64,000 bases of DNA from CAYRJD01 sp965212125 (GCA_965212125.1 OZ243045.1:992001-1056000), one strand, 5' to 3'. Positions 1 through 8,389 are shown, counted from the stretch's first letter. Notes: a model not told the origin generated them from the letters alone. A program made the numbers and translations.

Positions 1-101
1 TCAATGGTCATGCAGGTGTGAGTCAACTTGATTTTGGTCGCTTTCGCACGCTTGCGCCACCAAGTCTGCGCCGTCAGGCTTGCGCCCTACAGTTTGTAGC
101 C

Positions 102-803
102 GTGGCTAGCGACAATCTGTTTGGAACTTTGCTGCTGGTGCGCCACGGCCAATCGCAGGTCATGGCTAACGGAACCGTGGGCGGCCCCAAAGGCTGCACC
201 GGCCTGACCGAACTGGGGCGCAAGCAGGCCGAAGCGCTGCGCGATCGGTTTGCGGCGGGCTTTGAGCCAGAGGTGGATGTGGTCTGTTCATCGCCGCTGC
301 CAAGAGCGTTTGAGACCACGCAGATAGTTCTGCCAGCGCTGGCGAAAGCGCAGGGCGGCATCGTCGTGCGCGAGGAGCTAGAGGAGATGCGGCTGGGTGC
401 GGTGGATGGGATCACCTGGGAGCAGGCACGTGAGCGTTTTGAGTGGGTCTCGCCCGATGACGATCCTTATGCCCCGGTGGTGACTGGCGGTGAGAGCCGC
501 AATGGATTTCGCAAGCGTGTTGCGGCCGAGCTTGAAAAAATCGTTCAGGAATACCTGCTGCCTAATCCCGGCACGACCGTGTTTATTGGCTGCCACGGTG
601 GCGTGGTGGCGGCGGCCGTGGCCGCGGCGCTAGGGGTTGACCCCGAACACCACGGCGTGTCGACCACCGCGATTGTTACCTCGATCACGCAGATTGACGT
701 GCAAAATCACAACTCCAAGCCGCGTTGGGTGTGCACGCGCTACAACGATGCCGCACACCTAGACAAGCACGAGATTGAACCCCTAACCCAAGACGTTCTT
801 TAG
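102..803 (+). CDS. Histidine phosphatase family protein
   Basis: Phosphoglycerate-mutase-like phosphatase; the substrate cannot be told from sequence. The catalytic LLLVRHGQS motif lies near the N-terminus and the second catalytic histidine is probably in FIGCHGGVV, followed by AAAVAAALG. The reading frame is open from a GTG at 18, which overlaps by 4 bp the stop (19-21) of a gene that continues to the left of the window. The GTG at 102 is preferred because it puts the RHG motif about 15 residues from the start, as is usual in the family, and because a TACAGT box (88-93) sits 8 nt before it. The phosphatase call is secure; the start is not. Confidence 0.85.
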   Translation: MASDNLFGTLLLVRHGQSQVMANGTVGGPKGCTGLTELGRKQAEALRDRFAAGFEPEVDVVCSSPLPRAFETTQIVLPALAKAQGGIVVREELEEMRLGAVDGITWEQARERFEWVSPDDDPYAPVVTGGESRNGFRKRVAAELEKIVQEYLLPNPGTTVFIGCHGGVVAAAVAAALGVDPEHHGVSTTAIVTSITQIDVQNHNSKPRWVCTRYNDAAHLDKHEIEPLTQDVL

Positions 804-835
804 TCAACCGGACACCCATACCATGAGAGCTACCA

Positions 836-1177
836 ATGAAGCCGGTTGAGATCACGGTGACTTGCGCCAGCAAGCAAGAGGCTGACGCCATCGCGCGCAA
901 CGTCGTTGGCACGCACCTAGCTGCGTGCAGTCAAACATGGCCAATCAACAGTTGCTACCGCTGGGAAGGCAAGGTCGTTGAAGATACGGAGCACGTCCTG
1001 CTCTTTAAGACCATTGACACACACTTTGACCAGATTTGCAGCATTATCGGATCAATCCACAGCTACGAGTTGCCGTCCATCGTCATGATCGCCATAGCTA
1101 AAACCGGCCCCGGATACATGGACTGGCTCCTTGAATCCACCAACCCAGAACCCAACAGGGTGAAAGCTGGTCATTAG
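836..1177 (+). CDS. cutA: Divalent-cation tolerance protein CutA
   Basis: Small 113-residue protein with the CutA1 fold, usually a trimer and linked to metal tolerance, although its real biochemical role is unsettled. The family pattern is clear: VTCASKQEADAIAR at the start, the HLAACSQTWPINSCYRWEGKV core, the ELPSIVMIAI strand, and a Tyr-Met-x-Trp-Leu near the C-terminus. The length is normal for the family. It lies 32 bp after the phosphatase and 2 bp before the NicX-like gene, so it may be cotranscribed with both, but nothing ties its function to theirs. Confidence 0.92.
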   Translation: MKPVEITVTCASKQEADAIARNVVGTHLAACSQTWPINSCYRWEGKVVEDTEHVLLFKTIDTHFDQICSIIGSIHSYELPSIVMIAIAKTGPGYMDWLLESTNPEPNRVKAGH

Positions 1178-1179
1178 GC

Positions 1180-2226
1180 ATGCTGAGCGAACGCATTGAA
1201 GCGAAGTGGATTGACACTTTCGTAAAGGTTTTTGAGATGTGCGAGGTGGAGGCGCCGCAGACCGCTGCGATCTTGTCTGAAACGCAAAGCCGTTCCGTGA
1301 ATGTGAACCTGGCGGAGCTGGCGCTGGCGCGACTGGGAGTGCGACCAATCCACATAGTGATGCCCACCCCGCCGCAAAGCGCGCCCGTGCCGGTGCGCTC
1401 AACCGGTGCGTCCGATGCCATCGCCGGATCATCGGCGGTAATCGCCGCTCTCGGAGCGGTTGACTTCGCCGTTGATTGCACCGTTGAAGGGTTGCTGCAC
1501 GCCGCTGAGCTGCCGCAGATTCTGGGCGAGGGGACGCGCGTGCTGATGGTTTCCAATGAGCATCCCGAAGCACTCGAACGCCTCATACCCAACCCCGACC
1601 TGGAGCCAAAAGTGAAGGCTGGCATCAAGCGCCTGATTGCGGCCAAAGAAATGCTGGTTACCTCAGCCGCTGGCACAAACCTGAGCGTGGGCTTGACCGA
1701 CGCTCCTTGCGGGGGTGGCTGGGGTTACACCACTCGCCCCGGCACGATCACTCATTGGCCTGGCGGGCTTTGCCTGGCTTTCCCGCATGCGAACACGGTC
1801 AATGGCACGATCGTGATGGATCGTGGCGACATGAACCTCACGTTCAAGCGCTACCTGGAGTCGCCGCTCACCTTGCATATTGAAAACGACTACGTGGTGG
1901 AGATCAGCGGCGACGGCACCGACGCCGAGCTATTCCGCAGCTACATAGCCGCCTGGGGCGAGCGTGAGGCGTATGCGACTAGCCACGTCGGCTGGGGAAT
2001 GAACCCGGACGCCCGCTGGGACACGCTGACTTTCTACGACCGCAGCCAAACGAACGGCACCGAGCAACGGGCGTTTGCTGGCAACTTTCTTTACTCCACC
2101 GGTGCGAACGAGCACGCTGGCCGACACACGCTCGGGCACTTTGATTTGCCGCTGCGCAACCACAGCATTTCATTAGACGGCGAAGTCGTGGTGGCTGAAG
2201 GCATTCTGGCGGGCGAGCTGGCATAA
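1180..2226 (+). CDS. NicX-like 2,5-dihydroxypyridine 5,6-dioxygenase / M29-fold protein
   Basis: A 348-residue protein that resembles NicX, the iron(II) enzyme that opens the ring of 2,5-dihydroxypyridine in nicotinate breakdown and shares its fold with M29 aminopeptidases. The strongest matches are SHVGWG (His269), then RAFAGNFLYSTG, and LGHFDLPLRN (His320 and Asp322), the region that supplies metal ligands in NicX. The N-terminal half has the family's repeated beta-alpha pattern with VDCTVEGLLH and GTRVLMVSNE. It is followed after 4 bp by an acyl-CoA ligase and then a beta-hydroxyacid dehydrogenase, which suggests a short catabolic operon. No other nicotinate-pathway gene (nicC, nicD, nicF) is visible, so the true substrate may be a different hydroxylated ring. 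Confidence 0.72.
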   Translation: MLSERIEAKWIDTFVKVFEMCEVEAPQTAAILSETQSRSVNVNLAELALARLGVRPIHIVMPTPPQSAPVPVRSTGASDAIAGSSAVIAALGAVDFAVDCTVEGLLHAAELPQILGEGTRVLMVSNEHPEALERLIPNPDLEPKVKAGIKRLIAAKEMLVTSAAGTNLSVGLTDAPCGGGWGYTTRPGTITHWPGGLCLAFPHANTVNGTIVMDRGDMNLTFKRYLESPLTLHIENDYVVEISGDGTDAELFRSYIAAWGEREAYATSHVGWGMNPDARWDTLTFYDRSQTNGTEQRAFAGNFLYSTGANEHAGRHTLGHFDLPLRNHSISLDGEVVVAEGILAGELA

Positions 2227-2230
2227 GGGT

Positions 2231-3799
2231 GTGAGCAGCAATAGCACCGGCACCAGCCTTTTCTCATATGTGCAGCGGTGGGCGCAGCGCCATGGCGACG
2301 CTCTTGCCATTCAGTTTGAATACCGCACGCACTCTTACGCTGAGTTTGTTGCTAACGCGGCTGCGCGTGCGGCGCAGCTACACGGCCAGGGAGTAACCGA
2401 AGGCGACCGCGTGGCATGGCTTGGCCCGAACCATCCGGCCGCGCTGGAGCTGTTATTGGCGTGCGCCAGGCTTGGTGCCATTTTTTTGCCGCTGAACTCG
2501 CGGCTGACGGTGCCAGAGCACGTTTGGATTCTCAACGATGCCGAGCCGAAGCTGCTGGTATGCGAGGCCAGCTTCGCCAAGCACGGGGCGGCGATTGTTG
2601 CTGATTGCCAGGTTGAGATTGCGTTGCTGGCTGAGCAGGCGATCGGGGCGGAGCAAGACGGCGGTGCTGACGATACCGCTGACGATGCCGCTGGGCACGG
2701 CGCCGCGTCGGACATTGGCACGCCCGATCATGCGGCGCTGCTGGCATACACCTCTGGCACCACGGGGCATCCCAAGGGTGCCGTTTTGACGCAGGGTGCC
2801 TTGTCCGCCAATGCGATCAACTCAACTCACGCACACGATCTGACCCGCAGCGATCGCGTACTAACGGTGATTCCCATGTTTCATGTGGGCGGGCTGAATA
2901 TCCAGACGCTGCCAGCACTGCTAACGGGTGCGGCGGTGCTGATACACCGGGCGTTTGATCCCGGCTTGTTCCTTGCCGATGCCGCGCAGTGGCGACCGAC
3001 CTGGACCGTGCTGGTGCCTGCCGCTTTGGTTGCGGTTTCAACCCACCCTGAATTTGACCAGGCCGACCTCAGTTCGCTGCGCGGGATTATGACCGGGTCG
3101 TCACCGATACCGCCGGCGGTTACCGAGCCGTATTTCGAGCGGGGAATATCGGTGGGCGAAATTTACGGAGCCACCGAAACCGCACCGATTTGCGTGCATC
3201 TACGAGCAGACGAGGCGGCGGATCATCCCGGCTCTTGCGGCAAGGCATCAACCCTGTGCGAGGTCCGCCTGGTGGCGCTTGCCGACGACGCATCAAACAC
3301 AGAGCCGGTGCTGGGTGAGCCTGGTGAGATTTGGGTTAAGGGTCCCAGCGTGATGCGCGAATATTGGCGCAACCCTGAGGCCACAGATGCCGCCTTGGTT
3401 GACGGCTGGTATCGCACCGGCGATGTGGCACACGCGGACGCCGACGGCTGGCTGTATGTGGATGATCGCCTGACCGACATGATTATCTCCGGTGGTGAGA
3501 ACGTGTATCCAGCTGAAATTGAAGAGCAGCTAGCGCATTGCCCAGCCGTGGCCGATGCTGCGGTCATTGGTCGCCCAGATCCGCGCTGGGGCGAAGTGCC
3601 AATCGTCATAGCCGTCAGCCCCGGCGATGCAGTGAATCTTGACGAGGCGGCGCGCACGGCCGCCGTGCTTGACTACCTGAAACCGCTGCTAGCTCGCTTC
3701 AAGCTGCCAGCGGAAATCATCTGGACCGATGCCTTGCCCAAGACCGCACTAGGCAAGGTGCAAAAAGCCGACCTACGTGAAAGGTTCATCAAACAATGA
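2231..3799 (+). CDS. AMP-dependent acyl-CoA synthetase/ligase (ANL superfamily)
   Basis: A 522-residue class I adenylate-forming ligase that activates a carboxylic acid to its acyl-CoA through an acyl-AMP. All core motifs are present: YTSGTTGHPKGAV (P-loop, A3), GEIYGATETAP (A5), YRTGDVAHADADGWLYVDDR (A7/A8), SGGENVYPAEIEE, and the C-terminal lysine in LPKTALGKVQK (A10). A short acidic insertion sits near residues 138-158. It starts at a GTG 4 bp after the NicX-like gene and overlaps the next gene by 4 bp (ATGA), so translation of the three is probably coupled. Substrate cannot be read from sequence; an acid released from ring cleavage is a reasonable guess. Confidence 0.93.
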   Translation: MSSNSTGTSLFSYVQRWAQRHGDALAIQFEYRTHSYAEFVANAAARAAQLHGQGVTEGDRVAWLGPNHPAALELLLACARLGAIFLPLNSRLTVPEHVWILNDAEPKLLVCEASFAKHGAAIVADCQVEIALLAEQAIGAEQDGGADDTADDAAGHGAASDIGTPDHAALLAYTSGTTGHPKGAVLTQGALSANAINSTHAHDLTRSDRVLTVIPMFHVGGLNIQTLPALLTGAAVLIHRAFDPGLFLADAAQWRPTWTVLVPAALVAVSTHPEFDQADLSSLRGIMTGSSPIPPAVTEPYFERGISVGEIYGATETAPICVHLRADEAADHPGSCGKASTLCEVRLVALADDASNTEPVLGEPGEIWVKGPSVMREYWRNPEATDAALVDGWYRTGDVAHADADGWLYVDDRLTDMIISGGENVYPAEIEEQLAHCPAVADAAVIGRPDPRWGEVPIVIAVSPGDAVNLDEAARTAAVLDYLKPLLARFKLPAEIIWTDALPKTALGKVQKADLRERFIKQ

Positions 3800-4707
3800 C
3801 TACTACTCCTTCCGTTGCCTTTATCGGGCTGGGCGTGATGGGCTTTCCGATGGCCGGCCACCTAGCCAAATCGGGTTATGACACTGCGGTTTACAACCGC
3901 ACGCCCGATCGCGCCCAACAATGGCAAAGCACCTACGCCGATGAGGTCGCAACCGACAAGCCCGGCACGAACATCACGCTCTGCGATACCCCTGCCGCGG
4001 CGGCCAGCGGCAAGGACTTTGTGTTTGTGTGCGTGGGAGCCGACGACGACGTCAGAGACGTGGTTTCCGCCAAAGAAGACGGTGCCCTGGGCGCTATGTC
4101 GGCCGGTGCGGTGTTGGTTGATCACACGACTGCTTCGGCAGAGCTGGCACGGGAACTACACGCCGCCTGCGCTCAGGTCGAAGTCGGCTTTATTGACGCT
4201 CCGGTTTCGGGTGGAGAAGCCGGTGCGGTCAATGGCGCGCTAACCGTGATGTGCGGAGGCGACCAACAACACTTCGACCGCGCCGCTCCGGTCATGGATG
4301 CCTACGCACGGGCGGTCACCTTGCTGGGGCCGGCCGGTTCGGGACAGCTCACCAAGATGGTGAATCAGATCTGCATTGCCGGGCTGGTGCAGGCGCTGTC
4401 GGAAGGCTTGGAGTTTGGCGCACGCGCCGGACTGGATCTTGACCTGATCCTCAGCACCATCTCACAGGGCGCGGCGGGATCTTGGCAGATGGAAAACCGC
4501 GGAGCAACGATGGCTGCGGATGAATTTGATTTCGGGTTCGCGGTTGACTGGATGCGCAAAGACTTGGGAATCGTCTTTGCCGAAGCCGAACGCAACGGTG
4601 CGCGGCTGCCCGTCACACAGCAAGTAGCGCTGTTCTACGACCAGGTTTCACAATCGGGCGGCGGACGCTGGGACACGTCCAGCCTGATTAGGTTGTTGCG
4701 CGACTGA
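3796..4707 (+). CDS. NAD(P)-dependent beta-hydroxyacid dehydrogenase (3-hydroxyisobutyrate dehydrogenase family)
   Basis: A 303-residue oxidoreductase of the family that includes 3-hydroxyisobutyrate dehydrogenase and tartronate semialdehyde reductase. The N-terminus has the Rossmann motif FIGLGVMGFPMAGHL followed by NRTPDRA, which suggests preference for NADP(H) through the arginines. The substrate signature FIDAPVSGGEAGAVNGALTV and the catalytic-lysine helix GSGQLTKMVNQ are intact. Its ATG overlaps the stop of the acyl-CoA ligase. It meets the minus-strand DUF1330 gene tail to tail with a 12 bp gap. The exact substrate is unknown. Confidence 0.9.
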   Translation: MTTTPSVAFIGLGVMGFPMAGHLAKSGYDTAVYNRTPDRAQQWQSTYADEVATDKPGTNITLCDTPAAAASGKDFVFVCVGADDDVRDVVSAKEDGALGAMSAGAVLVDHTTASAELARELHAACAQVEVGFIDAPVSGGEAGAVNGALTVMCGGDQQHFDRAAPVMDAYARAVTLLGPAGSGQLTKMVNQICIAGLVQALSEGLEFGARAGLDLDLILSTISQGAAGSWQMENRGATMAADEFDFGFAVDWMRKDLGIVFAEAERNGARLPVTQQVALFYDQVSQSGGGRWDTSSLIRLLRD

Positions 4708-4719
4708 GTTGTTGCGCAG

Positions 4720-5016
4720 CTAACCGACGTTCATCGACTGCGAAATAAGCGCAAACCCGGTGGTGGATTCAAGGCGCTTGCCGACGACTTCCTGATACTC
4801 AGATGAGTTGTACCAGGCCTTGGCGGCCTCGGTGTTTTCAAACTTAAGCACGACGGTCTGCGGGCCGGGAGGCTCGCCTTCGATGGTTTCGGCGGCGGCA
4901 TCAAAAACGACCAACTCGGCACCGGCTGCGGCGATGGTCGGCCCAGCGCCCTTCTGGTATTCCCTGTAAAGGTCGGGGTCTTTAACAACGTATTGAGCAA
5001 TGAAATATGCGGACAT
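4720..5016 (-). CDS. DUF1330 domain protein
   Basis: A 98-residue protein of the DUF1330 family, a ferredoxin-like alpha/beta fold related to dimeric alpha-beta barrel monooxygenases; no reaction is established for the family. The typical features are the start MSAYFIAQYVVKDPDLYREY, the centre GAELVVFDAAAETIEG, and WYNSSEYQEVVGKR near the end. It is transcribed away from the crotonase that lies upstream and may share its transcript, as the 92 bp between them contain only short repeats. Confidence 0.85.
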   Translation of the reverse strand: MSAYFIAQYVVKDPDLYREYQKGAGPTIAAAGAELVVFDAAAETIEGEPPGPQTVVLKFENTEAAKAWYNSSEYQEVVGKRLESTTGFALISQSMNVG

Positions 5017-5037
5017 GCCAGCAGTCTGCCACGCGCG

Positions 5038-5070
5038 CCAGCGCTGTGCCTAATCCAGCGCTGTGCCTAA
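5038..5070. repeat. 16-bp tandem direct repeat
   Basis: Two identical 16-bp copies (5038-5053 and 5055-5070), each containing the palindrome CAGCGCTG, separated by one base. They fill the gap between the crotonase stop and the DUF1330 start. No function is evident. Confidence 0.8.
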
Positions 5071-5108
5071 CGCTGGGCAGCCTGCCAGGCAACTCGTCAA
5101 GCAGATCG

Positions 5109-5984
5109 CTAGCTAAAACGCGGGGCGCGCTTTTCGGCGAATGCCCGCACTCCTTCCGCTGCGTCGCTCAAGTGATCGGTAACAGCGGTTTTTGCCGCGA
5201 TCTCATCAAGGCTCTGCTGCCACGTCAGCTCCGCCGCCAGATGAATGGAGCGCTTCAACATTCGCATTGCCGCTTGCGGTCCGTTCGCTAGCTCAGTTGC
5301 CAACTCATGCGCCGCCGCGGGCAGCTGATCATCATCAACCACATCGTGAAGTAGCCCCAGATCAAACGCCTGCTCGGCCTCAACGATGCGCTTACGCATC
5401 ATGAAATCCATCGCCGCTGCGACGCCTAGGTGCTGCACCAGCAACCATTGCCCGCCCTCGTCGGGCAGCAGAGCGAACCGCAAGGTGGCGCTTCCCATGC
5501 GCGCTGAGCGCGCCGCTATGCGGAAGTCACATGCCAGCGCTAGGGAAAATCCGGTTTGGATGGCGAAGCCGTTGATGGCTGCGATAGTCAGCTTGTCAAG
5601 ATTGCGGACTGCGGTATTCACGGCTTGGGAGATCGTTCTAAGTCCGTTGTAGGTTCCGGCCGCGTCATGATGGCCGGGGTGGATATCGGGCATAACCGAA
5701 GCGGAGTCGGACTCATAACCCCGCAGGTCGTCGCCCGCCCAAAACGCCTTGCCCTGGCCGGTGAAAACCAGCACTCGCACACGGTCGTCCATCTGCGCTT
5801 GCGTTAGCACTTCAACCAGGTCGCGCTTCATTTGGGCGTTGGAGGCATTCATGGCTTCAGGTCGGTTAAACGTGATGTTGAGAATGCCGGGGTCTGTCAG
5901 GGCGGTTTCAAACCCGAAGTAATCGCTCCGGTCGATCCCGTTTGATTCGTTTGCCACGTGCTTGCCTCGCTTAGTCATAGCCAA
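5109..5984 (-). CDS. Enoyl-CoA hydratase/isomerase (crotonase) family protein, PaaG-like active site
   Basis: A crotonase-superfamily enzyme of up to 291 residues. FNRPEAMNASNAQM, GKAFWAGDDLRGY and NGFAIQTGFSLALACDFRIAA give the oxyanion-hole framework. The two glutamates of classical enoyl-CoA hydratases are missing: serine and threonine stand at the aligned sites. Instead FALLPDEGG carries an aspartate where PaaG-type isomerases keep their catalytic Asp in a PDxGG motif. An isomerase role is therefore more likely than hydration; that is inference from motif alignment. The C-terminus EGVRAFAEKRAPRF is typical. The start is uncertain: TTG 5984, ATG 5978 or a GTG further in. Confidence 0.88.
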   Translation of the reverse strand: MAMTKRGKHVANESNGIDRSDYFGFETALTDPGILNITFNRPEAMNASNAQMKRDLVEVLTQAQMDDRVRVLVFTGQGKAFWAGDDLRGYESDSASVMPDIHPGHHDAAGTYNGLRTISQAVNTAVRNLDKLTIAAINGFAIQTGFSLALACDFRIAARSARMGSATLRFALLPDEGGQWLLVQHLGVAAAMDFMMRKRIVEAEQAFDLGLLHDVVDDDQLPAAAHELATELANGPQAAMRMLKRSIHLAAELTWQQSLDEIAAKTAVTDHLSDAAEGVRAFAEKRAPRFS

Positions 5985-5997
5985 CTTGTGGGCCAGT

Positions 5998-6003
5998 TAG
6001 CTT
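5998..6003 (+). promoter_or_regulatory. Candidate -10 box TAGCTT of a leaderless gene
   Basis: TAGCTT is followed by 7 nt and then the ATG at 6011, so transcription would begin at or next to the start codon. Confidence 0.45.
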
Positions 6004-6010
6004 GTGGGCG

Positions 6011-6367
6011 ATGTTAGGTCAGCGCTTCAGCCCGTTTGAAAATGTGTCGATGCTGCGCCTTGACATTGCGGCGGGTGCTGGAAAATCATCGCGGGTGCAC
6101 TACATCACTCCGTTCGTTACCGACGGCGACAAGCTGTACATATTTGAAGAGCCGGGTGAGCGCGCCGACGAGCTTGACGCCATGTTGCTAAATCACAGTG
6201 CCGATGTCAGCTCTGAAGACACGGGCGATCTGGTTGTTACGGGACTGGGGCAGCGGGCTTCCGTGCCGGAAGAAGCGTGGGCGCGTGACGCCTGTTCGGC
6301 GCGGTTTCATTACGACCAGGCGCTGCAGGATTTGGCGCAGCTCGGAACCGTTATCGCTATTGCCTAG
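6011..6367 (+). CDS. Small DUF385-like (deazaflavin-dependent nitroreductase family) protein
   Basis: A 118-residue protein. Its pattern AGKSSRVHYITPFVTDGDKLYIF, then a short helix with LLNHSADV and a C-terminal LAQLGTVIAIA strand, resembles the split-barrel DUF385 family, whose actinobacterial members use F420H2. The match is divergent: the usual Trp-Tyr-x-Asn-Leu stretch is replaced by ELDAMLLNH. The assignment is tentative and a related flavin-binding split barrel is possible. The frame opens at a TTG at 6002, but the ATG at 6011 is chosen because of the TAGCTT box 7 nt before it. It runs divergently from the crotonase and tail to tail with the TauD-type gene. Confidence 0.6.
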   Translation: MLGQRFSPFENVSMLRLDIAAGAGKSSRVHYITPFVTDGDKLYIFEEPGERADELDAMLLNHSADVSSEDTGDLVVTGLGQRASVPEEAWARDACSARFHYDQALQDLAQLGTVIAIA

Positions 6368-6377
6368 CCGGGCTCGC

Positions 6378-7226
6378 TTAAACGGGCGGCTCCCCCGCCA
6401 AAGTAATACGCAACATTTCTCGCCGATGTCCGGCGTAGTCGTCAATGGCGAAGTGTTGAACCTGACGGTTGTCCCACATCGTCAAAGTGCCGGGCTGCCA
6501 GCGCACACGTGCCGTGAACTGCACCTGGTTGCTGTGCTCTAGCAAAAAGTTCAGCAGCGCCTTCGCCTCGGCGCTTTTCATGCCCTCAATCCCGACCGTG
6601 TAAACCTCATTCACAAACAGAATCTTCCTGCCGGTTGCCGGGTGCGTACGAATGAGCGGATGGCTTTGTTCTTGAACCGCCGACTGGTCGCCGTGAATGT
6701 CCATGGAGGAGTTCGGGTCGGGCCGACCAAAGGTGCCGCTCGGACCGTACGAGCGGCGGGCGCTGTGCACCGCACGCAGCGGCTCCAGCAGCTCGGCCAT
6801 CGCCGGCGACAGCGCTTCATAAGCCAACGCTTGATTGATGAAGGCCGTGTCGCCGCCGCTGGTTGGCACCTCCACGGCATACAGCAGCGTTGCCGAAGGT
6901 GGTTGCGCCTGAAAGCTCCAATCGCTGTGCCAGCCGCTTCCAAACAAGGGTCCATCCTCATCGGCTTCGCGCATCACTCGCAGCACGTTGTCATGCCCAT
7001 CGCCAACGGGCGTTATGTAGGGCGTGTCGCCGAAATCACCCAGCATCAGCGCTAGGGCTTCAAAGCTGTCTATGTCCAACTGCTGATCACGAAAAACCAG
7101 CACCGCATGGTTGGCCAGCGCATCTTGTACTTGCGTTACTTGTTCGCTGCTTTCGGCGGCAACGCTGCGCAAATCAAAGTCTGTTACCTCAGCGCCGAAG
7201 GTGCCTGTCAGCGGAGTGATTTTCAT
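6378..7226 (-). CDS. TauD/TfdA family Fe(II)/2-oxoglutarate dioxygenase
   Basis: A 282-residue non-haem iron dioxygenase. The iron triad is visible as His100 and Asp102 in GWHSDWSF and His258 in VQHFAIDDY; the arginines after it (GHRREMLR) would bind 2-oxoglutarate. ITPLTGTFGAEVTDFDL at the N-terminus and FVNEVYTVGIEGM in the centre are typical of taurine/alpha-ketoglutarate dioxygenases. Substrate is unknown; sulfonates, herbicide-like ethers or short acids are handled by relatives. It is a single gene with its own promoter, divergent from the luciferase-like gene across a repeat-filled 99 bp gap. Confidence 0.93.
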   Translation of the reverse strand: MKITPLTGTFGAEVTDFDLRSVAAESSEQVTQVQDALANHAVLVFRDQQLDIDSFEALALMLGDFGDTPYITPVGDGHDNVLRVMREADEDGPLFGSGWHSDWSFQAQPPSATLLYAVEVPTSGGDTAFINQALAYEALSPAMAELLEPLRAVHSARRSYGPSGTFGRPDPNSSMDIHGDQSAVQEQSHPLIRTHPATGRKILFVNEVYTVGIEGMKSAEAKALLNFLLEHSNQVQFTARVRWQPGTLTMWDNRQVQHFAIDDYAGHRREMLRITLAGEPPV

Positions 7227-7232
7227 ACAAAT

Positions 7233-7238
7233 AAGGTA
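7233..7238 (-). promoter_or_regulatory. Candidate -10 box TACCTT for the TauD-type gene
   Basis: On the minus strand TACCTT is followed by 6 nt and the ATG at 7226. Confidence 0.45.
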
Positions 7239-7251
7239 GCGGGCGAACAGG

Positions 7252-7312
7252 GCCGCAGGCTTGGGTCGCAGACTTGGGTCGCAGACTTGAAGCCGCAGGC
7301 TTGGGTCGCAGA
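7252..7312. repeat. 21-bp direct repeat with a shorter third copy
   Basis: Identical 21-bp segments at 7252-7272 and 7292-7312, 40 bp apart, plus a 13-bp internal copy of the TTGGGTCGCAGA core at 7273-7285. The array ends just before the ribosome binding site of the next gene, so it lies in its 5' leader or promoter. Confidence 0.8.
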
Positions 7313-7325
7313 TGAGGAGCAGTCA

Positions 7326-8387
7326 ATGATGCAAACCGCTATTGCGTTCGGTGGTCCTGCCTCTGGCAAGCAGCGCGACTGGGAGGTCCAGGTTGATTTT
7401 CTGCGCGAAGCGGAACGCCTGGGTGTTGACATTGTCTGGTCGGCTGAGGCTTGGGGCATGGATGGTGTGTCCACGCTGGGGTATCTGGCCGCGGTAACTG
7501 AGCGGGTAAAGCTTGGCAGCGGCATTTTGCAGATCTCCGCGCGGGCGCCGGTTATGACCGCAATGACCGCCCTATCGCTTGCCGCCATTAGTGGGGACAG
7601 ATTCATCTTGGGCTTGGGTGTGAGCGGGCCGCAGGTGGTGGAAGGTCTGCACGGAGTTCGCTTTGCGCAGCCCTTGCAGCGGCTGCGTGAAACCGTTGAC
7701 ATCGTGCGCCAGGCTTTTGCGGGCGAAAAGATCGCCTACCAGGGCGAGCATCACGTTCTGCCTTTGCCGGATGGATTAGGCAAATCGATTCGTCTGGCGC
7801 AACCCGCCAACGACAGCATTGAGATCTGGCTGGCCACGCTTGGGCCAAAGGCGCTGGAATACACCGGTCAGATAGCCGACGGCTGGGCTGGAACTTCGTT
7901 TGTGCCCAGCGCCGCCGATGCCACCTTGGGTCGGGTGCGCGCCGGTGCCACCGCCGCTGGGCGAGACGCCGATGCGATCGCCTATCAAGCTGGCGGAGCG
8001 GTGCAGTTCAGCGACGATCTTGAAGCCCTGATTGAGCCCCGCCGACCCGGTGTTGCCTTCACGCTGGGGGCTATGGGGTCGGCAACGCAAAACTTCTACA
8101 ACGACGCGTACAGCCGCGGCGGCTATGCGGACGCGGCAAAGCACGTTCAGCAGCTGTGGTTGGACGGCCAGCGTGAGCAAGCCGTCGCAGCCGTGCCCGA
8201 CCAGTTGATCTTGGAAACCAACTTCCTCGGCAACACCGAGCAGGTAACTCAGGCGGTGCGGACTTATCGCGATGCTGGCATCACTGTTTTGGGGGTGCAG
8301 CCGGAAGGCGCCGACCTGGCGGAGCGATTAGACAGCTTGGGGCGGATCATCGACATCGTCCGTGCCATCAACGCGGAAGAAACTTGA
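7326..8387 (+). CDS. LLM class flavin/F420-dependent oxidoreductase
   Basis: A 353-residue bacterial-luciferase-like TIM-barrel enzyme. It shows AERLGVDIVWSAEAWGMDG, the substrate-pocket run KLGSGILQISARAP, RFILGLGVSGPQVVEGLHG, and GADLAERLDSLGRIIDIV near the C-terminus. Relatives in Actinomycetota use coenzyme F420; whether this one uses F420 or FMN cannot be decided from sequence. The frame extends back to 7107, but that would overlap the TauD-type gene. The ATG at 7326 is preferred because GAGGAG (7314-7319) lies 6 nt before it. A second ATG follows at once at 7329. Confidence 0.9.
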   Translation: MMQTAIAFGGPASGKQRDWEVQVDFLREAERLGVDIVWSAEAWGMDGVSTLGYLAAVTERVKLGSGILQISARAPVMTAMTALSLAAISGDRFILGLGVSGPQVVEGLHGVRFAQPLQRLRETVDIVRQAFAGEKIAYQGEHHVLPLPDGLGKSIRLAQPANDSIEIWLATLGPKALEYTGQIADGWAGTSFVPSAADATLGRVRAGATAAGRDADAIAYQAGGAVQFSDDLEALIEPRRPGVAFTLGAMGSATQNFYNDAYSRGGYADAAKHVQQLWLDGQREQAVAAVPDQLILETNFLGNTEQVTQAVRTYRDAGITVLGVQPEGADLAERLDSLGRIIDIVRAINAEET

Positions 8388-8389
8388 CC

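Noticed and set aside
1..21. End of an upstream gene (six codons and a TGA overlapping the GTG at 18)
   Set aside because: Too short to identify. The GTGA overlap is typical of operons, so it is mentioned with the phosphatase but not listed as a gene.
7107..7325. N-terminal extension of the luciferase-like oxidoreductase
   Set aside because: It overlaps the divergent TauD-type gene and translates the direct repeats; a good ribosome site precedes ATG 7326.
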